From Ktedonobacter racemifer DSM 44963 (GTDB lineage: Bacteria; Chloroflexota; Ktedonobacteria; Ktedonobacterales; Ktedonobacteraceae): DNA of 64,000 nt. Position 1 is the stretch's first letter. Each line of letters starts with the position of its first letter. Location of the stretch: NCBI RefSeq assembly GCF_000178855.1, contig NZ_ADVG01000002.1, forward strand, positions 62,001-126,000, written 5' to 3'. The notes beneath the pieces were generated by a model. The model was not told where the DNA came from, did not search any database, and worked only from the letters and a program-made list of their open reading frames with translations. Both the position numbers and the translations under genes were made by a program. Positions 7,534 through 16,071 of this stretch are shown here, one piece after another.

Positions 7534-8736
7534 TTGGTTTCTGGCAATTTGATTATTGGTCAATCGGGCGGCGCAACCGCCGTTATTAATGCGAGCCTCG
7601 TAGGCGCAGTCGAGGCGGCATTGGCAGACACGCGTATCGCTGGCATCTATGGGATGCATTATGGGATCGCGGGTCTATTGCAAGAAGACTTTATTGATCT
7701 GCGTCAACAAGATGCGGGCCTCTGGCCCCAGCTCCTACATACACCATCTGCCGCGCTTGGCTCGTGTCGCTACAAGCTACAAGAACAAGATATTGAGCGT
7801 GCTTTAGATATTTTTCGCCGTTACGATATTCGCTATCTCCTCTATATTGGTGGAAATGATTCCGCCGATACAGCCCATCGCCTGGCACAGGCGGCCCACC
7901 ATACCGGGTATGAGTTCTACGCCATCAGCATTCCAAAGACCATCGACAATGATCTCCCTTTTACCGATCACTGTCCCGGCTATGGGAGTGCCGCGCGCTT
8001 CATCGCAGCGGCGGCGCAAGACTCAACCATGAACACCCTCTCCATGCCAGGGCATTATCCCGTCAAGATTATCGAGACCATGGGACGCAATGCGGGCTGG
8101 CTGGCAGCGGCCTCAACGCTAGGCAAGCACGACGAGGCTGATGCGCCCCATATCGTGCTCATCCCCGAACAGGCCTTTCACAAGGAGCGCTTTCTAACCC
8201 AGGTTGAGGAGGCATACAGACGCTATGGCTATGTCGTCATTGTGGCCTCGGAGGCGTTGCGCAATGAGAATGGGGAGGCGCTGGGCGCGACCGCGCAGGC
8301 GGGCGTCGACGCCTTTCAACATCCCTTGCTTAGCGGAACCGCACAGACTCTGGTAGAATTAATAAAGCAACAATTGAATCTACGAGCGCGCTTCGATAAA
8401 CCGGGCGATTTCCAGCGCATGTCTTCGCAGTACGTCTCGCCAACAGATCGGCAGGAGGCGTACCTTGTGGGACAGAAGGCGCTAGAGGCAGCATTGCGCG
8501 GAGAAAGCGATAAAATGGTGACGCTGGTGCGGCATGATACGCCGACCTATCACTGTACTACAGGTCTGGTTGAGCTTGGAGAGATCGCGAACGTGCAGCG
8601 CCTCATCCCTGATGCCTATTTTGATGCAAGTACAGCAATGGTTACGCGTGCATTTCACACCTACGCGCAGCCGCTCATCGGCGAGCCGCTACCGCGTTAT
8701 GCGCGCCTGGATACGACAAAGGTGATTTCATTATGA
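7534..8736 (+). CDS. 6-phosphofructokinase family, likely pyrophosphate-dependent
   Basis: 400 residues from a TTG start with TGGGGGG about 8 bp upstream. Phosphorylates fructose 6-phosphate. GQSGGATAVINA (9-20) forms the phosphate loop. GGNDSADTA and PKTIDNDLPFTDH follow: the Lys in PKTIDND and an acidic residue after GGN, instead of the GGDGS/PGTIDND of ATP enzymes, are the usual marks of pyrophosphate-type PFK. MGRNAGWLAA and the late FQRMSSQYVSPTDRQEAYLVG are also conserved. The stop overlaps the phosphopentomutase start by ATGA, so the two are translationally coupled. Donor choice is inference. Confidence 0.88.
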   Translation: MVSGNLIIGQSGGATAVINASLVGAVEAALADTRIAGIYGMHYGIAGLLQEDFIDLRQQDAGLWPQLLHTPSAALGSCRYKLQEQDIERALDIFRRYDIRYLLYIGGNDSADTAHRLAQAAHHTGYEFYAISIPKTIDNDLPFTDHCPGYGSAARFIAAAAQDSTMNTLSMPGHYPVKIIETMGRNAGWLAAASTLGKHDEADAPHIVLIPEQAFHKERFLTQVEEAYRRYGYVVIVASEALRNENGEALGATAQAGVDAFQHPLLSGTAQTLVELIKQQLNLRARFDKPGDFQRMSSQYVSPTDRQEAYLVGQKALEAALRGESDKMVTLVRHDTPTYHCTTGLVELGEIANVQRLIPDAYFDASTAMVTRAFHTYAQPLIGEPLPRYARLDTTKVISL

Positions 8737-9914
8737 GCACACTCAAACGAGCTATCGTTATCGTCTTAGATGGTGTTGGCGCGGGCGCCAATCCAGATAG
8801 CGCAGCCTACGGAGACGAGGGGGCCAGTTCACTGGAGCACTGCGCGCAGGCCATCGGTGGCCTGGAGCTACCAAACCTGGGGCGCATTGGACTGGGCAAC
8901 ATCACGCCTATCCAGGGCACACCACCCCAGGAACAAGCCCTGGGCGCCTTTGGACGCCTGAACGAGGCCGCCGCGGGCAAAGACAGCGTCGCGGGCCACT
9001 GGGAGCTTATGGGAGCCGTTCTCCAGCGACCGCTGCCGACCTATCCCCAGGCTTTTCCAGCTGAGCTTGTCGCCGCCTTCGAGGAGGCCAGTGGACACAA
9101 AGTCATTGGCAACAAGGTCGCCTCGGGTACCGAGATCATTAAAGAACTAGGCGAAGAGCATGTGCGTACCGGGCGGCCCATCCTCTACACCTCGGCGGAT
9201 AGCGTCTTCCAGATCGCGGCCCACCAGGAGGTCATTCCCCTGGAGGAGCTTTATCGCATCTGCCAGGTTGGACGCAATATGCTGACAGGTGAGAACGCCG
9301 TGGGCAGGGTCATCGCGCGCCCCTTTATTGGCACACCCGGCAATTTCAAGCGCACCGAGCACAGGCGCGACTTCGCCCTGGAACCAGTCGGCACCACCCT
9401 GCTTGACCTACTTAAAGAGGGCGGGCGCGATGTGATTGGCATTGGCAAGATTGAAGATCTCTTCGCGGGCCGGGGCCTGACCGCGCGCGATCACACGGAG
9501 ACGAATCGAGAAGGGATGGCCGCGACCCTGCGCTGGCTTGAGCGAGACTTTTATGGTCTGCTCTTCGTGAATCTGGTAGAATTTGATATGTTATGGGGCC
9601 ACCGTCGCGATAGCCAGGGATACGCGCAAGCGCTACGCGATGTAGACGCATGGTTTGGCAAGGTGCAGCAAGTACTGCGTCCCGAAGACGCCATCTTCTT
9701 CGCCGCCGACCATGGTGTCGATCCCACCTATCGTGGTACCGACCATACCCGAGAATGTGTGCCCCTGCTCGCCTACGGCAAGCCAATTCGCGCCGGAGTA
9801 GACCTGGGAACCCGGTCCTCCATGGCCGACCTTGGGCAGACATTGGCCGAGAACTTTGGGGTTGGCCCACTGGCGGCAGGAACCAGCTTTGCGCGTGAAA
9901 TCGGGCTAGCATAA
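8733..9914 (+). CDS. deoB: Phosphopentomutase
   Basis: 393 residues, normal DeoB length. Interconverts (deoxy)ribose 1- and 5-phosphate, linking nucleoside salvage to the pentose phosphate pathway. Alkaline-phosphatase-fold metal ligands are visible in IVLDGVGAGANPD (8-20), FVNLVEFDMLWGHRRD and FFAADHGVDPTYRGTDHTRE. The phospho-acceptor region reads KDSVAGHWE, where characterised enzymes commonly have Thr after KD; Ser here may serve. The start overlaps the PFK stop by 4 bp, and the divergent neighbour is a nucleoside hydrolase. Confidence 0.93.
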   Translation: MSTLKRAIVIVLDGVGAGANPDSAAYGDEGASSLEHCAQAIGGLELPNLGRIGLGNITPIQGTPPQEQALGAFGRLNEAAAGKDSVAGHWELMGAVLQRPLPTYPQAFPAELVAAFEEASGHKVIGNKVASGTEIIKELGEEHVRTGRPILYTSADSVFQIAAHQEVIPLEELYRICQVGRNMLTGENAVGRVIARPFIGTPGNFKRTEHRRDFALEPVGTTLLDLLKEGGRDVIGIGKIEDLFAGRGLTARDHTETNREGMAATLRWLERDFYGLLFVNLVEFDMLWGHRRDSQGYAQALRDVDAWFGKVQQVLRPEDAIFFAADHGVDPTYRGTDHTRECVPLLAYGKPIRAGVDLGTRSSMADLGQTLAENFGVGPLAAGTSFAREIGLA

Positions 9915-9927
9915 CGTGCCAGCAGGG

Positions 9928-9953
9928 AGTCCAAGCAAGCTTGGACCCTACAA
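9928..9953. repeat. Dispersed 26-nt palindromic repeat, single copy
   Basis: AGTCCAAGCAAGCTTGGACC followed by CTACAA. The same 26-mer occurs at 20279-20304 with two differences, an A/T and a T/A swap at mutually pairing positions, so the hairpin is kept. Located between deoB and the acetyltransferase gene. Confidence 0.6.
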
Positions 9954-10003
9954 ACTGGCGGTCATACCACTTAGGGACGAGGACAAGGAACTCCGGAGAA
10001 ACC

Positions 10004-10615
10004 ATGACAGAACTACAACGCGACAATCGAGTAAGCAGCACACCTATTCTGCATGGAGAACGCATTACACTACGCCCACCAATGATGCAGGATGCACGCA
10101 ACGTCTTTCATTGGGAGCGCGACGACGAGGTATGGCGCTTTGACCCACATCGGCCCTACTCGCGCACCATGGCTGAATTTCTACCCGTTTTTGAACGCAA
10201 TTATGTGCGGGGAAATGGGCGGCAATTCTGGTTTATTATTGAAGATGAACAAAAGACGCCTATTGGCACCATTACGTACTTCAATCTCGATTATCGAAGT
10301 GGCCAGGTAGAGGTTGGCCTGGGAATTGGCAATAAACAGAGTTGGGGCAAGGGATATGGGCGCGAGGCAATTTACACACTCGTCAATCATCTCTTTACCC
10401 TACCCTTCCTGGCACGCATCTATGCGGAGACGGCTCTTGCCAATCTTCCAGCCCGAAAGGCCTTCACCCGCAGCCACTTTACCGAGGTCGGACAGATCTA
10501 TGATCCGCGCAGTTCTGGCGATCCCTGGGTTCTTGTTGAAATCCTACGCCATGACTGGGAGCGACGCTATACTAAGCAAACCCCTAAGCAGACCCAACAC
10601 GGCGGAGAGGTCTGA
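10004..10615 (+). CDS. GNAT N-acetyltransferase, RimJ/RimL type
   Basis: 203 residues from the ATG at 10004, which has CGGAGAA directly upstream; the frame is open from 9941 but that start is poor. ERITLRPPMMQDARNVFHW is the typical N-terminal RimL-like strand, and GIGNKQSWGKGYGREAIYTLVNHLF is the acetyl-CoA-binding motif A. ALANLPARKAFTRSHFTEVG matches the late helix. It acetylates an amine; the target is unknown. Same strand and close to deoB upstream and the phosphohexomutase downstream. Confidence 0.87.
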   Translation: MTELQRDNRVSSTPILHGERITLRPPMMQDARNVFHWERDDEVWRFDPHRPYSRTMAEFLPVFERNYVRGNGRQFWFIIEDEQKTPIGTITYFNLDYRSGQVEVGLGIGNKQSWGKGYGREAIYTLVNHLFTLPFLARIYAETALANLPARKAFTRSHFTEVGQIYDPRSSGDPWVLVEILRHDWERRYTKQTPKQTQHGGEV

Positions 10616-10700
10616 CATCCAGGCCATATGCTTCGACGTGATAGATAGAGAAAGGAGACGTGCAGGGCAAATCCATACGACCTCCCTGCACGGCACAATT

Positions 10701-12059
10701 ATGAGTACAAAGACCAATATCAATCCCGCCATCTTCGGGGCTTATGACATCCGAGGCATCTACGGCGAGGCCCTCACTGATGAGGCCGTCTATGCAATCG
10801 GACGCGCGGCGGGCCAGTATCTAAATGTTCCTGAGATCGCGGTTGGGCGCGACATGCGTCTCTCCTCGCCACAACTGGCGAAGAACCTGATCCGCGGCCT
10901 GACCGACCAGGGTGTCAATGTTATCGACCTGGGCCTGGTGACGACGGACGCGCTCTATTTCGCCGTGGGTAAGTTTAATTATCCCGCAGGCGTCATGATC
11001 ACCGCCTCACACAATCCCGGCAAGTACAACGGCATGAAGTTTTGCCGCGCGATGGCTTATCCTATTAGCCGCGACACTGGACTAAGCGATATTCGCGACC
11101 TGGCCGTGAGCGGTGAGTTTGCCGAGCCTGCACGCAAGGGCGAGGTCAGCCAGCGCGACATCATCGACGACTATGTCCAGCACGCCCTTTCCTTCATCGA
11201 CGTAAAGAAGATTCGTCCGCTCAAGATCGTCGCCGACGCGGGCAATGGCATGGCGGGCCTGATGCTGCCACACGTCTTCAAGCATCTCCCCTGCGAGCTG
11301 GTTCCCCTCTACTTTGAGCTGGATGGCTCCTTCCCCCATCATCCCGCCAGCCCAATCGAGCCAGAGAACATGGTGGATGTGCAGCAGAAGGTACGCGAGA
11401 CGCATGCCGACATGGGCGTGGCCTTCGATGGTGACGCCGACCGCATGTTCCCCGTCGATGAGCATGGCGACCTGGTTGATGGCTCCATGGTCACCCTGGC
11501 CGTTACCAACAGCCTGCTACACAAGTTCCCCGGCTCGACCATCCTCTACAACCTCGTCGTCTCCAAGGCAGTGCCAGAACTGGTCGAGAAACTGGGTGGC
11601 AAATCGGGTCGCACCCGCGTGGGACACTCCTTCATCAAGGCCCAGATGCGCGAAGCGAACGCCATCTTCGGTGGTGAGCACTCCGGTCACTTCTACTTCC
11701 GCGACAACTGGTATGCCGACTCTGGCCTGATCGCCTTCCTGATCATGCTGGAGCTGGTCTCCGTCGAGAACAAGCCGCTCTCCGAGAGCATCAAGCCCCT
11801 GGACGTCTATTACCGCAGCGGTGAGATCAACAGCACCGTCAGTGACGTCAAGGCCAAGATCGAGCAGGTCAAAGAGCACTTTAGCAAGCAAGCCCAGTCG
11901 GTGGATACCCTCGACGGTATCAGCGTCGACTACGGCGACTGGTGGTTCAGCGTGCGCGGCTCCAACACCGAGCCCCTCCTGCGCCTGAACCTTGAGGCAA
12001 AAACCCAGGCCCTCATGGAGCAGAAACGCGACGAAGTTTTGGCATTTATCCGAGGCTAA
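10701..12059 (+). CDS. Phosphomannomutase/phosphoglucomutase
   Basis: 452 residues from the ATG at 10701; an in-frame extension back to 10314 overlaps the acetyltransferase gene and is not family-like. Interconverts hexose 1- and 6-phosphates for nucleotide-sugar and cell-envelope synthesis. The four alpha-D-phosphohexomutase landmarks are all present: active-site serine loop TASHNPGKYNG, metal loop DGDADR, sugar loop GGEHSGH and phosphate loop RGSNTEP near the C-terminus. The ribosome site is weak. A strong terminator follows 15 bp after the stop. Confidence 0.92.
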   Translation: MSTKTNINPAIFGAYDIRGIYGEALTDEAVYAIGRAAGQYLNVPEIAVGRDMRLSSPQLAKNLIRGLTDQGVNVIDLGLVTTDALYFAVGKFNYPAGVMITASHNPGKYNGMKFCRAMAYPISRDTGLSDIRDLAVSGEFAEPARKGEVSQRDIIDDYVQHALSFIDVKKIRPLKIVADAGNGMAGLMLPHVFKHLPCELVPLYFELDGSFPHHPASPIEPENMVDVQQKVRETHADMGVAFDGDADRMFPVDEHGDLVDGSMVTLAVTNSLLHKFPGSTILYNLVVSKAVPELVEKLGGKSGRTRVGHSFIKAQMREANAIFGGEHSGHFYFRDNWYADSGLIAFLIMLELVSVENKPLSESIKPLDVYYRSGEINSTVSDVKAKIEQVKEHFSKQAQSVDTLDGISVDYGDWWFSVRGSNTEPLLRLNLEAKTQALMEQKRDEVLAFIRG

Positions 12060-12073
12060 TTCCTCCCAGCATA

Positions 12074-12107
12074 AAAAAGGCGTCGGGTGTTTACCCGGCG
12101 CCTTTTT
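12074..12107 (+). terminator. Intrinsic terminator after the phosphohexomutase gene
   Basis: A-rich left arm AAAAAGGCGTCGGGT pairs with ACCCGGCGCCTTTTT (one G-U), loop GTTT, ending in a T run. Confidence 0.92.
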
Positions 12108-12193
12108 GTATCCTGAGTGTAGACATATGGTGGGTATCACCACGGGGAAGAGGGTCGAGAGGGCATACGAGCGCTTGCAGGCGCAACCCATCC

Positions 12194-12222
12194 TTGACAC
12201 CTTTTCGATGAAGTGCTAGCAT
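12194..12222 (+). promoter_or_regulatory. Promoter of sucCD
   Basis: TTGACA (12194-12199), a 17-nt spacer and TAGCAT (12217-12222), about 90 bp before sucC. The ribosome site AGGAG is at 12301. Confidence 0.65.
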
Positions 12223-12313
12223 GAACTTCAGTTGCATCAACTAACTCCTTGTCTCTCTCTTCTCCAGGGGGGCAGTCAATATGTGGAAGCAAACGTATTA
12301 AGGAGCAATTATT

Positions 12314-13456
12314 TTGAAGATCCACGAATATCAGGCCAAAGAAGTCCTGGCTCGTTACGGCATTCCGGTTCAGCCCGGCAAAGTCGCACACACGCCAGAA
12401 GAGGCCGAAACTATTGCCCGCGAACTTGACGGGCCCGTTGTCATCAAAGCCCAGGTCTACGTCGGTGGACGTGGTAAGGCGGGTGGCATCCAGTTTGGCG
12501 ACACTCCAGAAGAGGCTCGCGCCTCCGCGGCACGCGTACTGGGCATGAACATTAAGGGATTAACCGTAGATAAGGTTCTTGTGACCTCCAAGATCGATAT
12601 TAAAGAAGAGTACTACCTGGGCATCGTGCATGACCGCAAGTCACAGACTCCCGTGGTCATGGTCTCGAAAGAGGGCGGTATCGATATCGAAGAGGTCGCT
12701 GCAACTCATCCCGAAAAAATTATTAAATATCCTATAGATATGCACTGGGGGCTGCGCCCCTTTGAGGCCCTCAATATCGTCACCGAGGCCGGACTCCCCA
12801 CGAAGGCCCTCCGTCCCGCAGCCGCTATCCTCGCCAACCTCGCCAAGGCCTATATCGGTTCCGACGCGCAGCTTGCTGAGATTAATCCCCTGGCCCTGAC
12901 CGCCGATGGCAAAGTCATGGCCGCAGACGCGAAAATATTGATCGACGATAACGCACTCTACCGCCAGAAAGAGATTGCCTCCTGGTCTGAGCCAGAGGAC
13001 GCCAATCCCATTGAGTTCGAAGCCAAGCAAGCAGGCCTGACCTATGTCAAGCTCGACGGTGATGTGGGTATCATTGGTAACGGCGCGGGCCTGGTTATGA
13101 CCACGCTCGACATGGTCGCTCGCTCCGGCGGCAAGCCCGCGAACTTCCTGGATATCGGTGGTGGCGCCAAGGCCGAGGTCATGTACAAGGCCCTGACCTT
13201 CGTCGCACGCGATCCCCAGGTCAAGGGCATCCTCGTCAACATCTTCGGCGGCATTACGCGTGGTGAAGAGGTAGCTCGTGGCGTGATTATGGCACAGGGA
13301 GAGCTGCCCAAGGGTATGCCGATTGTCGTTCGCCTCTCCGGCACAGGCGCCGAAGAGGGTCGCGCCCTGCTGAAAGACGCGGGACTCGACTGGGGTCAGG
13401 ATATGCGTGACTCCGCGCAGAAGATTGTCGCCGCGATTAATACGCTTGGTAAGTAG
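12314..13456 (+). CDS. sucC: Succinyl-CoA synthetase beta subunit
   Basis: 380 residues from a TTG start with AGGAG 8 bp upstream. With SucD it converts succinyl-CoA to succinate in the TCA cycle and makes ATP or GTP. MKIHEYQAKEVLARYGIPV is the universal N-terminus. An ATP-grasp domain covers residues 1-235 (VVIKAQVYVGGRGKAGG, LAEINPLALTADGKVMAADAKI). The CoA-ligase domain follows (NGAGLVMTTLDMVARSGGKPANFLDIGGGA, VNIFGGITRGEEVA, VRLSGTGAEEGRALL). All conserved. First gene of a two-gene operon. Confidence 0.96.
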   Translation: MKIHEYQAKEVLARYGIPVQPGKVAHTPEEAETIARELDGPVVIKAQVYVGGRGKAGGIQFGDTPEEARASAARVLGMNIKGLTVDKVLVTSKIDIKEEYYLGIVHDRKSQTPVVMVSKEGGIDIEEVAATHPEKIIKYPIDMHWGLRPFEALNIVTEAGLPTKALRPAAAILANLAKAYIGSDAQLAEINPLALTADGKVMAADAKILIDDNALYRQKEIASWSEPEDANPIEFEAKQAGLTYVKLDGDVGIIGNGAGLVMTTLDMVARSGGKPANFLDIGGGAKAEVMYKALTFVARDPQVKGILVNIFGGITRGEEVARGVIMAQGELPKGMPIVVRLSGTGAEEGRALLKDAGLDWGQDMRDSAQKIVAAINTLGK

Positions 13457-13471
13457 AGAAGGGTAGCAGCA

Positions 13472-14338
13472 ATGAGCATTCTACTGGATAAAAGCACGCG
13501 CGTCATCGTGCAAGGCATTACCGGGCGTGAGGGTCAGTATCACACCCATAACATGATCGCGGCCGGCACCACGGTTGTCGGCGGCGTCACTCCTGGCAAA
13601 GGTGGCCAGGAGGTCGAGGGCGTTCCCGTTTTTGATACCGTCGCCCAGGCCAAGGCCCGGACCGACGCCAATGCCACCTGCATCTTCGTGCCACCCGCGG
13701 GCGCGGCTGACGCCATTGAAGAGGCGGCCTACGCAGGCATCGAACTGATCGTCTGCATCACCGAGGGCATTCCTGTTGTGGATATGACCCGCGCGATCCT
13801 GGCGGTACGTGAGAAGGGCGCGACCCTGATCGGCCCCAACTGCCCAGGACTCTGCACCCCAGGCCATGGCAAGATCGGCATCATCCCCTACGGCATGTTT
13901 ACACCCGGACCCGTCGGCTTCATCTCGCGCTCTGGCACCCTGACCTATGAAGTGGTCTCGCTGCTTACCAACGAGGGCCTGGGTCAGTCGACCTGCATCG
14001 GCATCGGTGGTGATCCCATCATCGGCTCAACCTTCGCGGACTACCTTAAGCGCTTCGACGAGGATCCCCAGACTGAGGTCGTCGTCATGTGTGGCGAGAT
14101 CGGTGGTAGTGACGAAGAGGATGCCGCCGAGTACATCAGAACCCAGATGAAGAAGCCCGTGGTGGCCTTCATCTCCGGGCGCACGGCCCCTCCAGGAAAA
14201 CGCATGGGCCATGCGGGCGCGATTGTCTCGGGCAATACTGGGACCGCGCAGGGCAAGGTTGAGGCGCTTCAGGCCGCCGGTGTTCCCGTCGCGGACACCA
14301 TTTTTGATGTACCAGCCCTTGTCAAACAGGTGTTGTAA
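13472..14338 (+). CDS. sucD: Succinyl-CoA synthetase alpha subunit
   Basis: 288 residues, 15 bp after sucC. The N-terminal CoA-binding Rossmann domain reads VIVQGITGREGQYHT, and GPNCPGLCTPG and GFISRSGTLTYEV follow. The phosphorylated active-site His is in RMGHAGAIVSG (about residue 250). Length and order match standard SucD. No terminator is obvious directly after the stop; a separate promoter with dyads begins about 15 bp later. Confidence 0.96.
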   Translation: MSILLDKSTRVIVQGITGREGQYHTHNMIAAGTTVVGGVTPGKGGQEVEGVPVFDTVAQAKARTDANATCIFVPPAGAADAIEEAAYAGIELIVCITEGIPVVDMTRAILAVREKGATLIGPNCPGLCTPGHGKIGIIPYGMFTPGPVGFISRSGTLTYEVVSLLTNEGLGQSTCIGIGGDPIIGSTFADYLKRFDEDPQTEVVVMCGEIGGSDEEDAAEYIRTQMKKPVVAFISGRTAPPGKRMGHAGAIVSGNTGTAQGKVEALQAAGVPVADTIFDVPALVKQVL

Positions 14339-14354
14339 CCGTTTCTAAAAAATA

Positions 14355-14419
14355 TTGTCAAAAGGCGACAAACATTGTCATGCACCCTCTTGACATAGAC
14401 ACGTTTCGTACTGTAGTAT
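14355..14419 (+). promoter_or_regulatory. Promoter with operator-like repeats ahead of a long leader
   Basis: TTGACA (14390-14395), 18-nt spacer, TAGTAT (14414-14419). Just upstream, TTGTC-AAAAGGC-GACAA forms a dyad (14355-14371) and ATTGTCA is repeated at 14354 and 14374, suggesting a repressor or activator site. Confidence 0.55.
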
Positions 14420-14890
14420 GCATTTTAGATGGTATTCTTCCCTTGTAAGAGAGGAGTACCATCAATACACTTTCTGCTCTCGGCTTATCGCAAGCCACTT
14501 CTTTTGAAGTGAAGCCTCTTCCAGCGAGCTGAGCCTGAGAAGAAGTAACTCCGACCGTTTGCAAGTGCGGCGAGGAGTAGTGGGCACCGCAGTTTGCCCT
14601 GGACGGCTGGCCGTCCGAACGGATGGCAAATAGGCATATCTGTCATCACCTTAAGATACTGTTGAGCAAGTAATATTCCTAGAGGATACTCCTTTTGTAA
14701 GGAGTATCCTCCTTTGTAAGGAGTATGCTATACATAGGTTACCTCGCGTGCGACTGCTGGGCATGATTGCTTACATCTACAACACTCCTCTACCTGAGTA
14801 TATCGCACGCCGGGCCAGACAATCTCATGTGCAACACATTACTGGTAGCTAGTATGCTACGAGTTAGCAAGACACCATCTACCAGAAGGA
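14420..14890 (+). other. Structured 5' leader or small RNA region, no recognised family
   Basis: About 470 nt with no gene-like ORF. It holds several hairpins: GATGGTA...TACCATC at 14429-14464, CACTTC-TTTT-GAAGTG at about 14499-14514, GGACGGC-TG-GCCGTCC at about 14599-14614, and AGGATACTCCTT-TTGT-AAGGAGTATCCT at about 14683-14710, with a further TTTGTAAGGAGTAT copy just after. Either a regulatory leader of the deacetylase gene or an independent RNA; no Rfam family is recognised by eye. Confidence 0.4.
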
Positions 14891-14908
14891 ATGGAAATAG
14901 TCCTATGA
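14891..14908 (+). promoter_or_regulatory. Five-codon mini-ORF coupled to the deacetylase start
   Basis: ATG GAA ATA GTC CTA TGA is preceded by AGAAGGA at near-ideal spacing, and its TGA overlaps the deacetylase ATG (ATGA). The deacetylase start itself has no ribosome site at normal distance, so re-initiation from this mini-ORF is plausible. Inference only. Confidence 0.35.
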
Positions 14909-16065
14909 CCACGGCCTTTATTTATGATCCAATCTTTTTAGAGCACATTACGCCCGAGCAGCATCCTGAGCGCCCACAGCGCCTCGACGAGTCGATGCAG
15001 TTGTTGCAGGCCCTCAAGTGGTTTGAGCGTGATGACCTGGTGCAACTGCAACCGCGTGCCGCAACGGTGGACGAGTTGGCGACGGTGCATGAGCGGGAGT
15101 ATATCCAGGAGGTGGAGGCGGCTAGCAAGAAAGCAGCGGAAATAGAGGCCTCTGGTGGTCGCAATACGCAATTCTTCGCAACCGATACCTATGTCTCCGC
15201 AAAAACCTATGAGGCCGCGCTAAAAGCGGCTGGCGCCCCTCTGACCGCCATCGACGCCCTGCTTAAAGGTGAGATTAAAAACGCCTACTGCCTCGTACGC
15301 CCTCCGGGCCATCACGCGGTCGCGGAATCGGCGATGGGCTTCTGCATCTTCAACAACGTCGCGGTCGCCGCGCGCTACGCCCTGGAGAAGCATGGGCTGG
15401 AGCGCGTCATGATCATTGACTATGATGTGCATCATGGCAATGGCACTCAGGAGATGTTCTATAACGATCCCCGTGTGCTGTACTTCTCCGTCCACCAGGC
15501 CCCCTTCTATCCAGGGACCGGCGCCTCAACCGAGCTGGGCGAGGGCGAGGGACTGGGCACAACAATTAATGTTCCCCTACCAGCGCGCACGGGCTTCCAT
15601 GTCTATGACTCCATCTTCCGCCAGGTCATGGTTCCGGCCATGGACCGCTTTGACCCACAACTGATCCTTGTCTCGGCGGGCTTTGATGCACACTGGGATG
15701 ACCCGATTGGCGATATGTACCTCTCGACCTCGGCCTTCTACCAGTTGAACCGCGTCATTCTGGAATATGCCGAGAGGATCTGTGATGGACGCGTCATCAT
15801 GGTCCAGGAGGGCGGCTATAGCATTAGCGCGCTTGAGAACTGTGTCTCGACCTCCATCAATCAGCTTATGGGTGGCGAGGCCGCCATTGACGACCTGGGA
15901 CCCGCCCCCGATATGACCTACCAGATCAATATCGATGTCTTGATCTCAGAACTGCGACGCATCCATAACCTGACTGGCTATCGTGTACGCCGTAAGCCAA
16001 AGCCAGATATTGAGCGCCTGCGCCGCGAGGTTAAGGGGCCGTCCACCGACGAAGAGAAAGCTTGA
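14905..16065 (+). CDS. Histone deacetylase / acetoin utilisation (AcuC) family protein
   Basis: 386 residues from the ATG at 14905; the open frame extends to 14767 but YDPIFLEHITPEQHPERPQR is the family N-terminus. Zinc hydrolase acting on acetyl-lysine, acetylpolyamines or related amides. The HH dyad is in RPPGHHA, the zinc ligands are in IDYDVHHGNGTQ and SAGFDAHWDDP, and the late Gly-rich EGGYS is present. The start overlaps a mini-ORF. The downstream GNAT begins 6 bp after the stop, so a deacetylase and an acetyltransferase form one operon. Confidence 0.93.
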   Translation: MTTAFIYDPIFLEHITPEQHPERPQRLDESMQLLQALKWFERDDLVQLQPRAATVDELATVHEREYIQEVEAASKKAAEIEASGGRNTQFFATDTYVSAKTYEAALKAAGAPLTAIDALLKGEIKNAYCLVRPPGHHAVAESAMGFCIFNNVAVAARYALEKHGLERVMIIDYDVHHGNGTQEMFYNDPRVLYFSVHQAPFYPGTGASTELGEGEGLGTTINVPLPARTGFHVYDSIFRQVMVPAMDRFDPQLILVSAGFDAHWDDPIGDMYLSTSAFYQLNRVILEYAERICDGRVIMVQEGGYSISALENCVSTSINQLMGGEAAIDDLGPAPDMTYQINIDVLISELRRIHNLTGYRVRRKPKPDIERLRREVKGPSTDEEKA

Positions 16066-16071
16066 GAACGC

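Noticed and set aside
10314..10700. 129-residue N-terminal extension of the phosphohexomutase
   Set aside because: It lies out of frame inside the acetyltransferase gene and the mutase family begins at INPAIFGAYDIRG just after the ATG at 10701.
14540..14600. Possible T-box riboswitch (GTGGGCACCGC resembles the T-box sequence)
   Set aside because: The motif has one extra base, no specifier loop or antiterminator is visible, and the downstream gene is not an aminoacyl-tRNA synthetase or amino-acid gene.
14420..14760. tmRNA, SRP RNA or RNase P RNA in the long leader
   Set aside because: None of the conserved cores of these RNAs is present.
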